From positions 1 through 38,276 of the forward strand of contig JAUUZQ010000029.1 in assembly GCA_030589895.1 (NCBI GenBank): DNA of 38,276 bases, read 5' to 3'. The DNA comes from Bacteroidales bacterium (lineage in GTDB: Bacteria > Bacteroidota > Bacteroidia > Bacteroidales > GCA-2748055). The notes beneath the pieces are model-generated. The model was not told the DNA's origin. It searched no databases and saw only the letters and a program-made list of their open reading frames with translations. The first letter of the stretch is position 1. Each line of letters begins with the position of its first letter. Below, one piece after another: positions 8,573 to 16,981 of the stretch. Position numbers and translations under genes: made by a program.

Positions 8573-9877
8573 TTATAAATTCGGTTCCAAAATCCAATAG
8601 CATGGATAGATAACGATGTCCTGAATAGTGAGTTCTCCCTCCCTGATAATTAGCTCTCCGGGTAGTCTGGAACTCAGGTACATGTCGATATAGTATCCAT
8701 AGGAAGTTTTAACCATGTATAAATACCTTCCTGCATCCAGTGGTACCTGGTAGTAACCTGAGCTGTTAGATCTGACGATCACATCAGGACCAAGATCCAC
8801 AATAAGAGATACACCACAATTGTTGATTTCAATCCACTGATAGATTGAATCTTCCTCAGCTATCCGGTACAAGTAGAGATCTCTTACTACGGGGTAGCCG
8901 TCACATTCTTCCGTGGATATAGAATCGTAACACGGACCGGGAGAGTTTGTTGTGTCGTTAAAGGAAATAGTGAGCCTTCCAAAAACACCTTGTTTGATAG
9001 TTGGTTCAAATACATCTTCAGGAGTGATGATAATGTCAGAAGGTGTATTTGAGCAGTTTATCAGCAAAGGTTGCCCTTGTCTGCAGGTAAAATCCAATAA
9101 CTCTTCTGCTTTAAATGTTTTTTTGAAGCAAGGATCCATATAACAGTCTTCCGCTACAATGGTATAACTTCGGTATCCGCGTGGCAGAAAGATCGTATTA
9201 TAACCAGGAAACAATGGAGTTTCCAGGATTAGTTCATCGCCAGATAAAACAAATAAGTGAGCAGGATAAACCGGTGCGAATGAACCGTCCGGACCAATAG
9301 TTGAATCCCCAATCATGTACCAGTCCCGGCACTCAGAAATAAATTCAATACCTAAACAAAATCTGTTTACAAAATCTACATCAAAAGACACATATCCGAA
9401 ATCTCCGGGATTATGGTTTCCAACCCAAACTACCTGGGGCCGTACATGTGTGGTTGTATTAGGAGTAATGCGGAAATGCATGGGCAAGGGGTCGTCAACC
9501 AGGTAAGCTAATTCTGAGTTTTCAAGAGGTGTGGCCCAGATGATTTTTCCATCCATATCCAACAAGAGAAATTCTGAAAGTGAGAAATGCCCCGCGTCGA
9601 GAGATAATCTTTCGGTAACAAAAGATTCTCCAAAAGTATAAAAATCCAGGAACTCTTTGTCGTAGACCAACTGCCCATTTTCTCCCGTTATTGACACCAA
9701 AGCACCGGCAATTTCATTGAGATTAACATCAGCACTTTTTAAGGTCGATTCGATCAGTGGATTCATCCCAAAATCGATAGTACCTTTTTGTACTTCCTCT
9801 GTTTCTGAACACCCTTGTCCACCAATCATTGATATCAGGACAAGAATGAATATTGGCAATAATTTATTGGTTTTCAT
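8573..9877 (-). CDS. Unrecognised lipoprotein, 434 residues
   Basis: I do not recognise a family. The start at 9877 is chosen over one 25 codons upstream because it gives a clean lipoprotein signal (MKTNKLLPIFILVLISMIGGQGC). The mature part is acidic and beta-rich, with many cysteines (for example ECRDWY, CYMDPCFKK, DFTCRQG, CYDSISTEEC), which suggests disulfide bonds outside the cytoplasm. Near residues 353-410 the pattern resembles a carboxypeptidase-like or prealbumin-like beta domain (NSSGYYQVPLDAGRYLYMV), but this is only an impression. It is followed by a strong terminator and preceded by an octamer repeat array 111 bases upstream, so it appears to be a single-gene unit. Confidence 0.6.
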   Translation of the reverse strand: MKTNKLLPIFILVLISMIGGQGCSETEEVQKGTIDFGMNPLIESTLKSADVNLNEIAGALVSITGENGQLVYDKEFLDFYTFGESFVTERLSLDAGHFSLSEFLLLDMDGKIIWATPLENSELAYLVDDPLPMHFRITPNTTTHVRPQVVWVGNHNPGDFGYVSFDVDFVNRFCLGIEFISECRDWYMIGDSTIGPDGSFAPVYPAHLFVLSGDELILETPLFPGYNTIFLPRGYRSYTIVAEDCYMDPCFKKTFKAEELLDFTCRQGQPLLINCSNTPSDIIITPEDVFEPTIKQGVFGRLTISFNDTTNSPGPCYDSISTEECDGYPVVRDLYLYRIAEEDSIYQWIEINNCGVSLIVDLGPDVIVRSNSSGYYQVPLDAGRYLYMVKTSYGYYIDMYLSSRLPGELIIREGELTIQDIVIYPCYWILEPNL

Positions 9878-9987
9878 GATTTTTAGTTTAATATATAACT
9901 CGAAATTACAATATAAACTGACTATTGTCAATTGGTATTTGATTAATGGCAAGATGCAGAATCAGCTATGAAGGTTGCGTTGGACAT

Positions 9988-10059
9988 GCGACAATGCGAC
10001 AATGCGACAATGCGACAATGCGACAATGCAACAATGTAACAATGCAACAATGCAACAAT
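9988..10059. repeat. Tandem octamer array, nine units of GCRACAAT
   Basis: Nine adjoining 8-bp units can be read directly: five GCGACAAT, then GCAACAAT, GTAACAAT and two GCAACAAT. The array lies between the histidine kinase stop (10078) and the lipoprotein start (9877). The same unit recurs near 20.8 kb. No coding role is visible here. Confidence 0.95.
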
Positions 10060-10077
10060 GCGTAAGTTAAAAAACTA

Positions 10078-11430
10078 CTAAAACGTCAATGAAAAAATGG
10101 TTTCCTCACCGGGTGTAGAATGTGCTGTTATTGTTCCTCCGTGTAGTCGCAGTATCTCTCGGGAAAGGCTAAGCCCAATACCGGAACCGTGGCGTTTAGT
10201 AGTAAAAAATGGAATGAATATTTTATCGAGAACTTCAGGAAGTATGCCCTGACCATTATCTGATAACTGAATAGTTGGCCGTCCACGTTTATTATAATAT
10301 CCTTTTACACTAATTATTCCGCCATCAATATCCTCCAGGGCATGAACCGAATTTTTAATCATGTTGATGAGTACCTGTACAATCATCTGTTCATCAATTT
10401 GAAGTTCAATACTTTCAGGTTCAATTGAATATATTAATGATATATTTTCATCTTTCACCTCCTTTTTCATGAGGGTAAGCACATTTTCAACAAGAGCTTT
10501 CATGGGCACCATCGCAAAATTTGGCTTCGGAATTTTTGTCAGGCTTCGGTAAGTTTCAACGAAACTCATCAAACCTGTACTTCTTTTGTTGATAGTTTGC
10601 AGTGCTTGCCGGATCTCATCTACGGAGTCCGTATCAAGAAAGGGGGCGATATCACTTTGTGAGCTATACTCTTTTATCATCAGCTCAACGGTAGATGCGA
10701 GACTGGAGATTGGAGCAATGGAATTCATAATTTCATGGGTCAGAACCCGGATCAGTTTCTGCCATGCTTCTGTTTCCTGTCCCTCGAGTACATTCTGAAT
10801 GTTTTTTACGGTTGTGAGGATGATAACTTTGTCTTTAACCTTAAATTCAGTTGCGTAAATAGCCAATTGTAAAATGTCATCATCGTCTTGCACCTTAACC
10901 AAATGATTCTCTCCCGGCTTGATAGTAAGCAAAGTGTGGCACAGATCCTTACTTAGTGGTTCTAATTTTTTTATCTCTTTAAGAGAGTTCACCTGAAATA
11001 ATTTTTTTGCGGCCGGATTGATCATCTCCACTATTCCATTTCGTTGGTATGCCAGGATACTTACATCAACATTCTGGACAATGCTTTGCAGATAGTGGAA
11101 ATGTTCTTCTCTTTCGGACCTGATCTGCTGAAAATCTTTCATTACATCATTAAAAGCCTCACTCAAGGCTTCAAACGACGATCCTGCCTCTTTCATTTGG
11201 AATGTCCTGGTGAATTCTGAATATCGGATAGACTCCAGAAAATTTGCCAGTTCCCGGTTGGTTCTGTCTACATATCGAATAAGTGCCCAAACCTGGTAAA
11301 CAATAAGTCCAATAATTAGTAAAGGTGTAAATATGAACTTGCTGTTGAGTGAAATGAACAACAGAAGACAAGTTGCGGTCAGGCCCAGAACCCTGAATAT
11401 TACATTGAACCTGAATTGTTTATAAATCAT
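10078..11430 (-). CDS. NtrB-like sensor histidine kinase
   Basis: The 450-residue protein has two hydrophobic segments near the start (about 12-28 and 33-51), a linker, a PAS-like domain (about 110-215), a HisKA domain with H232 in VLTHEIMNS, and a HATPase domain with N360 in NMIKNSVHAL, DNGQGI (391-396) and GSGIGLSL (415-422). The H-box form THEIMNSIAPI is seen in kinases that partner sigma-54 response regulators. There is no sizeable periplasmic loop, so it may sense a membrane or cytosolic signal. Its start overlaps the end of the regulator gene by 11 bases, so the two are translationally coupled and very likely partners. Confidence 0.9.
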   Translation of the reverse strand: MIYKQFRFNVIFRVLGLTATCLLLFISLNSKFIFTPLLIIGLIVYQVWALIRYVDRTNRELANFLESIRYSEFTRTFQMKEAGSSFEALSEAFNDVMKDFQQIRSEREEHFHYLQSIVQNVDVSILAYQRNGIVEMINPAAKKLFQVNSLKEIKKLEPLSKDLCHTLLTIKPGENHLVKVQDDDDILQLAIYATEFKVKDKVIILTTVKNIQNVLEGQETEAWQKLIRVLTHEIMNSIAPISSLASTVELMIKEYSSQSDIAPFLDTDSVDEIRQALQTINKRSTGLMSFVETYRSLTKIPKPNFAMVPMKALVENVLTLMKKEVKDENISLIYSIEPESIELQIDEQMIVQVLINMIKNSVHALEDIDGGIISVKGYYNKRGRPTIQLSDNGQGILPEVLDKIFIPFFTTKRHGSGIGLSLSREILRLHGGTITAHSTPGEETIFSLTF

Positions 11431-12799
11431 GTTTCTCCATTCTTCTGTACAATGAAGTACGTGTTAATCCTAATTGGGAAGCTGCCTGTGTGACATTCCC
11501 CTGATTCTGTTTCATTACCTTGTTGATGATTGCTTTTTCAATTTCATCAAGATTGTATGATTCAAAGTCAAATCCACCACCTGAAGGCCTCCTGTCTGAG
11601 GAAAGAACAAAATCTTCTGAACCAAGGCTTGTTCCATCACACATTATAACAGCACGTTCGATGGCATGTTGCAGTTCTCTGACATTCCCCGGCCATTGAT
11701 ATTGATTTAATTTCTTCAGGGCAGATGATTGGATATTTCTGATAGATTTTCTGTATTTCTTGCTATATATTTTCAGAAAGTGCTCTGCCAATATCGGAAC
11801 ATCTCCTCCTCTGTCACGCAATGGAGGCAAATGAATTTCTACAGTATTGACTCTATAGAGTAGGTCCTGACGGAAATTTCCATTCGCTACTTCTTCATTA
11901 ATATTATTATTGGTAGCTGTGATGAGGCGAACATCGACAGAAAGAGGTTTTGCTGCACCAACCCTGACTACTTCTCTGCGTTCAATAACCGTAAGTAATT
12001 TTGATTGAAGGGGGTATGTCAGGTTCCCAATCTCATCCAGAAATAAAGTCCCTCCGGAGGCAATTTCGAATCGACCCTGTTTCATCTTATGTGCATCTGT
12101 AAAAGCACCCTTCTCATGCCCAAAAAGCTCACTTTCAAAAAGTGTCTCGGCAATTGACCCCAGGTCAACACTAATAAATACTTCCTCTTTTCTTAGGGAA
12201 TTACGATACAATGCTCTGGCAACAAGCTCCTTACCTGTTCCGTTTTCTCCCAGAATCAAGACATTGGCATCTGTGGACGCTACTTTTTTAATGGTTGTAA
12301 ATACCTCTTGCATTTCCAGAGATTGGCCAATAAATTCAGTAAACGGCTGGTCAAGAACAGCACTGATCTCCTGTTGTTTCCTTCGAAGTGATTCGCTTAG
12401 CATTCTTGATCGTCTCAGACTTATGGCAGAATTAATGGTTGCAAGAATCTTTTCATTTTGCCAGGGCTTGAGAATAAAATCTGTGGCACCGGCTTTAATT
12501 GCCTTCACTGCTTTTTCAGCATCACCATAGGCAGTTATAAACACAACAACGGCATTGGGGTCATGCTCAAGAATAACTTTCAGGGAATCAAAACCCTCCT
12601 GGCCACTGATGGCATCTTTGGTGAAGTTCATGTCTAAGAGAATGACATCCCACTGCTCTTTCCTCATCATTTCCGGAATTCGCTCAGGTCCGCTTAGTGT
12701 ATCTATGAGCTCTACATGTGAACGAAGTAATAGCTTAAGTGCAAATAAGATATCTTCGTTGTCATCAATTGCAAGTATACGACCTACTTTGTCTTCCAT
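11420..12799 (-). CDS. NtrC-family sigma-54-dependent response regulator
   Basis: The 459-residue protein has a receiver domain (phospho-acceptor D56 in VILLDMNF, T89 and K111), an AAA+ domain (about 153-390; Walker A GENGTGKE, Walker B GTLFLDE), and a Fis-type helix-turn-helix at the end (about 420-456, NQGNVTQAASQLGLTRTSLYRRM). The sigma-54 contact loop reads GAFTDA (231-236) rather than GAFTGA, a variant I know from other Bacteroidota members. It should activate sigma-54 promoters when phosphorylated by the overlapping kinase gene product. It is divergent from the adaptor/TolC pair, which is the natural target candidate (inference). Confidence 0.92.
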   Translation of the reverse strand: MEDKVGRILAIDDNEDILFALKLLLRSHVELIDTLSGPERIPEMMRKEQWDVILLDMNFTKDAISGQEGFDSLKVILEHDPNAVVVFITAYGDAEKAVKAIKAGATDFILKPWQNEKILATINSAISLRRSRMLSESLRRKQQEISAVLDQPFTEFIGQSLEMQEVFTTIKKVASTDANVLILGENGTGKELVARALYRNSLRKEEVFISVDLGSIAETLFESELFGHEKGAFTDAHKMKQGRFEIASGGTLFLDEIGNLTYPLQSKLLTVIERREVVRVGAAKPLSVDVRLITATNNNINEEVANGNFRQDLLYRVNTVEIHLPPLRDRGGDVPILAEHFLKIYSKKYRKSIRNIQSSALKKLNQYQWPGNVRELQHAIERAVIMCDGTSLGSEDFVLSSDRRPSGGGFDFESYNLDEIEKAIINKVMKQNQGNVTQAASQLGLTRTSLYRRMEKHDL

Positions 12800-12915
12800 A
12801 GGAAAAGATTATTATATGTTATAAGACCTTTTTCAGCAAATAGGATGCCTTCTTCATTAAATAGTTAATAAACAGAGGTTTTCAATTTTCACTTCAAACA
12901 AAGGTACTAAAAAAG

Positions 12916-12933
12916 GTGTACGTTTTCGAACAC
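12916..12933. promoter_or_regulatory. Dyad, candidate enhancer site for the NtrC-type regulator
   Basis: GTGTACG-TTTT-CGAACAC is an 18-base inverted repeat with one mismatch per arm. A second CGAACA half site lies at 12948-12953. The dyad is about 120 bases upstream of the transcription start implied by the sigma-54-like site at 13018, a usual distance for an enhancer. Binding by the neighbouring regulator is inference. Confidence 0.45.
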
Positions 12934-13017
12934 TTTAAGGCTAAATCCGAACATTTTTGTATTTTTTTGATAACTATGATTTTTATTAATGAATTGATAC
13001 TCAAAAAAGTATTTTCT

Positions 13018-13034
13018 TTGGCATAATAAATGTT
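13018..13034 (+). promoter_or_regulatory. Candidate sigma-54 (-24/-12) promoter
   Basis: TTGGCA matches the -24 element fully. Ten bases after GG comes GT, where the -12 consensus has GC (TTGGCA, then TGTTT). It is 25 bases before the ATG of the HlyD-type gene, which is divergent from a sigma-54 activator gene. The imperfect -12 element keeps confidence moderate. Confidence 0.5.
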
Positions 13035-13058
13035 TACTGAGAGATAAAAATTCACACT

Positions 13059-14321
13059 ATGGACGGAATGGATCGAAAAATCGAGAAAAAGGGTATAGTT
13101 TCTCGTCAGACAATTCTCTATGGCTCTATCTTAATTTTAGTTTTAGTAGTATTTGCTACGATTATTTTTGGAGACAAGAGTTCGAAATACAATGTAGAGG
13201 CTTCACGATTAGGTATTGATGAGGTTGTGCAGGATATTTTTCAGGATTATATTACTGATCAGGGTATAGTTGAACCTATACGTACAATTTTCCTCGATGC
13301 AGTTGAAGGTGGAAGGGTAGAAGAAATTTTTATCGAAGAGGGAAATATGGTAAAAAAGGGAGATGTGATCCTTAGTTTAAGTAACAATAATCTCTTGCTG
13401 GAGATTACAAATAATGAGGCGCAGGTTGTAAGGGCAGTAAATGAATTGCGTACTTCCAGACTATTGATGGACCAGCAAAAACTAGCTAATAAGCAGCAAA
13501 TTATTCAACTTTCCCGCCAGGTAACACAGGATAAAAGAATATACAATAACAATATCAAACTCTATGAGGAGAGCCATATTTCGAGAGAAGATTTCGATCA
13601 GTCGAAAGAGGCTTATGAGTCATCTGATGCTCAGCTGAAGCTTGTATTAGAAAATTTCCGCAACGATTCAATGTATCGTTCCATACAAATAAGTTCATTA
13701 GAATCGTCTGTTAGCAGTATGACAAAGAGCATGGGTATTATTCGTCAAAGGCTTGATAATCTGAATATCAGGGCATCTGTAAATGGAGAATTGGCAACAT
13801 TGAATCCTGAAATTGGGCAGGTAATTAACTATGGTAATCGCATGGGGACCATAAATATTCTCGATTCATATAAATTGCGGGTTGAGATCGATGAACATTA
13901 TATTGCCAGGATTAGCAAGGGACTTCTTGGTGAGTGCGATTTTGCAAATAAGGCCTATTCTGCTGAAATTGTGAAGTTATATCCGGAAGTTCAAAATGGC
14001 AGATTTGCTGTTGATATGGTTTTCACTGACTCGGTCCCTGAGCAAATTAGAATTGGACAGAATACAAGAATCAGGCTTCAACTTGGAGAATCCAAGCAAG
14101 CTTTATTACTTCCAAAGGGTGGGTTCTATAATAAAACGGGTGGACAATGGGTATTTGTGGTCGATCCATCGGGTGAATTTGCAGTGAAACGGGATATTAC
14201 CATTGGACGTCAGAATCCTCGTTATTATGAAGTGCTCGGGGGACTGGAAGCCGGAGAGAAGGTCATAACTTCCAGCTATCAGAATTTCGCAGATCATGAT
14301 AAGCTTATCCTGAAAAAATAA
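13059..14321 (+). CDS. HlyD/MacA-type periplasmic adaptor protein
   Basis: The 420-residue protein has one N-terminal membrane anchor (about 17-37), then half of a lipoyl-like domain (GGRVEEIFIEEGNMVKKGDVIL, about 89-110), a long coiled-coil hairpin (about 115-235), the second lipoyl half and beta-barrel (NIRASVNGELATLNPEIGQVI), and a membrane-proximal domain. This is the standard layout of membrane fusion proteins that join an inner-membrane pump to a TolC channel. Eighteen bases separate it from the TolC-type gene, so the two form an operon. No ABC or RND pump gene is in the unit, which is unusual. The long coiled coil and single anchor fit MacA-like partners of MacB/FtsX permeases. Confidence 0.88.
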   Translation: MDGMDRKIEKKGIVSRQTILYGSILILVLVVFATIIFGDKSSKYNVEASRLGIDEVVQDIFQDYITDQGIVEPIRTIFLDAVEGGRVEEIFIEEGNMVKKGDVILSLSNNNLLLEITNNEAQVVRAVNELRTSRLLMDQQKLANKQQIIQLSRQVTQDKRIYNNNIKLYEESHISREDFDQSKEAYESSDAQLKLVLENFRNDSMYRSIQISSLESSVSSMTKSMGIIRQRLDNLNIRASVNGELATLNPEIGQVINYGNRMGTINILDSYKLRVEIDEHYIARISKGLLGECDFANKAYSAEIVKLYPEVQNGRFAVDMVFTDSVPEQIRIGQNTRIRLQLGESKQALLLPKGGFYNKTGGQWVFVVDPSGEFAVKRDITIGRQNPRYYEVLGGLEAGEKVITSSYQNFADHDKLILKK

Positions 14322-14339
14322 TCCTTAATTAACTATTTC

Positions 14340-15686
14340 ATGAGACATTTTATAATTATTGTACTTGTTTTAGCTCTTGCGGGTGTCGATGGAAATGCAC
14401 AGGATAAGAAGGCGTGGGCACTTGAGGAGTGTGTTAGCTATGCACTTGAAAACAATATCTCACTTAAGAGACAAGAACTTGCTACTCAAATTTCGAAAAA
14501 GGATTATAGTCAGAGTAAATTAAATTTGTTGCCTGATTTGGGTGGTGCATTGGAACATACTTTTAGTGCAGGAAGTGTTCTTGATCTTGAAACTTATGAG
14601 TGGATGAATTCAGATCTGAGTCAGGGAAATCTTGGAATTCGAAGTAGTGTGACTCTTTTTAGTGGTTTGCAGGGTTACAATGCCATCCTGATGTCGAAGG
14701 CAAATTTCATGATAGAGAAATCGAATCTTGCTATGCTGGAGAATAATATCACCCTGCAGGTGATGACCGGGTATCTTGATCTGCTTCGGAAGATGGAACT
14801 CTACGACATAGTTCTTGAAAAGGTTAAAATAACCGATCTGCAGGTATTGAGGATGCAACGTTTAATGGAGGTTGGGAATGCTTCATCTGGCGAATTGTTG
14901 GAAGTCCGTGCCCAGCATTCAGCCGAAAAGTACAACTTATCAGTTGCCACAAATGATGTTGAGATATCGAAATTGAATTTAATACATTTGTTAAATCTGG
15001 ATATGGATATACAGTTGGATATCTTAAAACCTGAATTAGCAAATCCTTCAGCTATAGATATTCCTAACCTCGATTCTGTTTATGCAAATTCCCTGCGCGC
15101 GCTTCCTCAAATAAAGGGGGCAGAGCATAATATTACTTTTCATGAGAAAAGACTGGCAGTTGCCAAAGGTGCCTTGTCGCCTGAAATAGTAGCAAGAGGT
15201 GGTTATGGTTCCCGTTATACACAGAATATACCAGATCCATTTGACCCAACAATTGATTATGCGATGAGTGATCAGGTAGTAAACAATTTGTCAAATTATG
15301 TTGCTTTAGGACTCAATATTCCAATTTTCAATCGCTGGCAATCAAATACCAACATTAGTAAAGCGAAAATCGCTGTTCAGGATGCCAGATATAACATGGA
15401 TAATGAGAAGCAACAATTGCTAAAAGAGATTCAGAAGTTTTATACTGATGTGGTGGCTGCACTTGAAAACTTTAATGCAGCGAGTGAATCGTTTGCTAAT
15501 AGCGAAGAGGCATACCGCTATACAGAGGAGAAATTCAAGGTGGGCATGGCAACTACACTTGAGCTTGAAGAGGCACGCAATCGGCTTTTCGCTTCACAGT
15601 CAGAAATGATAAGTGCCAAGTACATATTTATATTTTATTCAAAAATTCTTGATTTTTATCAGGGGAAAGAAATCTCTTTAAAATAG
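14340..15686 (+). CDS. TolC-family outer-membrane efflux protein
   Basis: The 448-residue protein starts with a signal peptide (about 1-20, ending GNAQ) followed by WALEECVSYALENNISLKRQEL, the usual opening of the outer membrane efflux (OEP) family. Two OEP repeats follow, with long helical stretches and the FKVGMATTLELEEARNRL motif near the C-terminus. It should form a trimeric channel and periplasmic tunnel. It is the second gene of the adaptor operon. No clear intrinsic terminator was found after it. Confidence 0.9.
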   Translation: MRHFIIIVLVLALAGVDGNAQDKKAWALEECVSYALENNISLKRQELATQISKKDYSQSKLNLLPDLGGALEHTFSAGSVLDLETYEWMNSDLSQGNLGIRSSVTLFSGLQGYNAILMSKANFMIEKSNLAMLENNITLQVMTGYLDLLRKMELYDIVLEKVKITDLQVLRMQRLMEVGNASSGELLEVRAQHSAEKYNLSVATNDVEISKLNLIHLLNLDMDIQLDILKPELANPSAIDIPNLDSVYANSLRALPQIKGAEHNITFHEKRLAVAKGALSPEIVARGGYGSRYTQNIPDPFDPTIDYAMSDQVVNNLSNYVALGLNIPIFNRWQSNTNISKAKIAVQDARYNMDNEKQQLLKEIQKFYTDVVAALENFNAASESFANSEEAYRYTEEKFKVGMATTLELEEARNRLFASQSEMISAKYIFIFYSKILDFYQGKEISLK

Positions 15687-15911
15687 GCACTAATTAGTTG
15701 CTTAGCCAATATAATGGAGATAGAATTCTCTAAAGCATAAGTCCAAATATACAATGGGACACCCGAATTCACTAATTCAAAATGCTTTAATTATTGATAG
15801 TCAAATGTTTAGAAAATCAACCCGAAAAAAGTTCGGAAAACAGGAAAAATTTCATCAGATTTTCCTATATCTGTCAGATTCTTCTATTTTTGCTCCTCTA
15901 AGCTAATATCT
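15687..15911. promoter_or_regulatory. AT-rich intergenic region with two dyads and a -7-like box
   Basis: This 225-base gap holds CCGAA-N5-TTCGG at 15822-15836 and GGAAAA-N11-TTTTCC at 15843-15865, then TATTTTTG at 15885-15892, which fits the Bacteroidota TAnnTTTG box 19 bases before the next ATG. The CCGAAC core recurs at 12947-12952 upstream of the adaptor operon, hinting at shared control, but the match is short. I see no other gene in the gap. Confidence 0.4.
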
Positions 15912-16469
15912 ATGAAGAGATACTTTATAATTATCTTTCTATTTGCTGCCACGGTCTCTTCTGCCCAGGTAATCAATTATTCAAAGACTTTACCGATGAG
16001 GGCATATAGTATTGGAGCAATTGCAGCGGTCAATACAGATACTCCTTATTCTGATGGAGGAATGTCATATTTCCTGCAAGGTGGGTATGGGGTCAATTAC
16101 TCACTTGATATCAGTTTTAAGTATGGATATTTTCCGGGAGCAGATTTCTTTGGGGCAGATATGCAGTATTTGTTCAGGGAGACCAGAAAAAGTTATTATA
16201 CATTCATAGGAGGTATACACTGGCAAGATGACATATGGGTGGATTTAACAGGAAGTTATACCTATGCAGCGCAGTATTGGATAAATTTTACAGTGGGATT
16301 GGATATTGATATCGGACTCTCAGAGGAACTTGCTTTCCGGGCATGGATTCCACTCAATGCAGGAGTAATGGTGTCAGAATATGTTTATCTTTTCTTTGAG
16401 TACAATTTACCTGCATATGAGACTTCCTGGGATATCATCTCATTGGGTGCTACCTATATTATTCGCTAG
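15912..16469 (+). CDS. Small outer-membrane beta-barrel-like protein
   Basis: The 185-residue protein has a signal peptide (about 1-18, ending SSAQ). The mature part is a series of alternating polar/aromatic beta strands (for example YFLQGGYGVNYSLDISFKYG, YTFIGGIHWQDDIWVDLTGS, YWINFTVGLDIDIG, VYLFFEYNLPAY) and ends in a strand with terminal IIR. This fits a small barrel of about eight strands in the outer membrane. I do not recognise a named family. Its end overlaps the end of the convergent GNAT gene by four bases. Its upstream region shares a short motif with the adaptor operon, so a link to that module is possible but unproven. Confidence 0.6.
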   Translation: MKRYFIIIFLFAATVSSAQVINYSKTLPMRAYSIGAIAAVNTDTPYSDGGMSYFLQGGYGVNYSLDISFKYGYFPGADFFGADMQYLFRETRKSYYTFIGGIHWQDDIWVDLTGSYTYAAQYWINFTVGLDIDIGLSEELAFRAWIPLNAGVMVSEYVYLFFEYNLPAYETSWDIISLGATYIIR

Positions 16470-16981
16470 CTTATTTTTTTTTCAAGTCCAATGAACCGCG
16501 TTTCAAAACCGGGGAAATAAAATTCATTCAGTTCTTTGTAATTCAGCTTCTTATATAGATTCCTTCCCGGAATATTTATCGTGTATACATCCATTCTTAT
16601 CGAAGAACAAGCAGATGATTTAGCCAGTTTCTCAGCAAATTCCATCATTATTACCGCGTAACCTTTTCCCTGATGATCGGGAGAGATGGCAAGTCGGTGA
16701 ACAACCAGAAATGGACCGCTCAGATACTCCCAGTTTACCTCAGCATACTCAATTGGCTGGTCATCATTCAATGCCACAGCACCATGAATCCGATCGGTTT
16801 CAAGGATATAAAGCGTTCCGTTTCGAATATCTCCGGAGAGAGTCTCTGAATCAGGATAAGTGCTATGCCAGTTGAAGAGCCCTGATTGATTCATTTTTAT
16901 TGTACAATTCTTGTAGAGTTCAACAACTTGTTCCATATCAGCTTCCCGGGCCTGTCGAATGTGCCAATTACTGTTGCTCAT
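16466..16981 (-). CDS. GNAT-family N-acetyltransferase
   Basis: The 171-residue protein has the GNAT fold: N-terminal IRQAREADMEQVVELYKNC, and motif A at about 96-116 (RLAISPDHQGKGYAVIMMEFAE), where QGKGYA is the acetyl-CoA pyrophosphate-binding loop. NIPGRNLYKKLNYKE is the usual C-terminal part. The substrate is unknown. Its start lies within the end of the amidohydrolase gene (14-base overlap), so the two are translationally coupled on the minus strand. Confidence 0.88.
   Translation of the reverse strand: MSNSNWHIRQAREADMEQVVELYKNCTIKMNQSGLFNWHSTYPDSETLSGDIRNGTLYILETDRIHGAVALNDDQPIEYAEVNWEYLSGPFLVVHRLAISPDHQGKGYAVIMMEFAEKLAKSSACSSIRMDVYTINIPGRNLYKKLNYKELNEFYFPGFETRFIGLEKKIS

Noticed and set aside
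9988-10059. Possible CRISPR array
   Set aside because: The units adjoin directly with no spacers and are only 8 bp long; it is a simple tandem repeat, and no cas genes are present.
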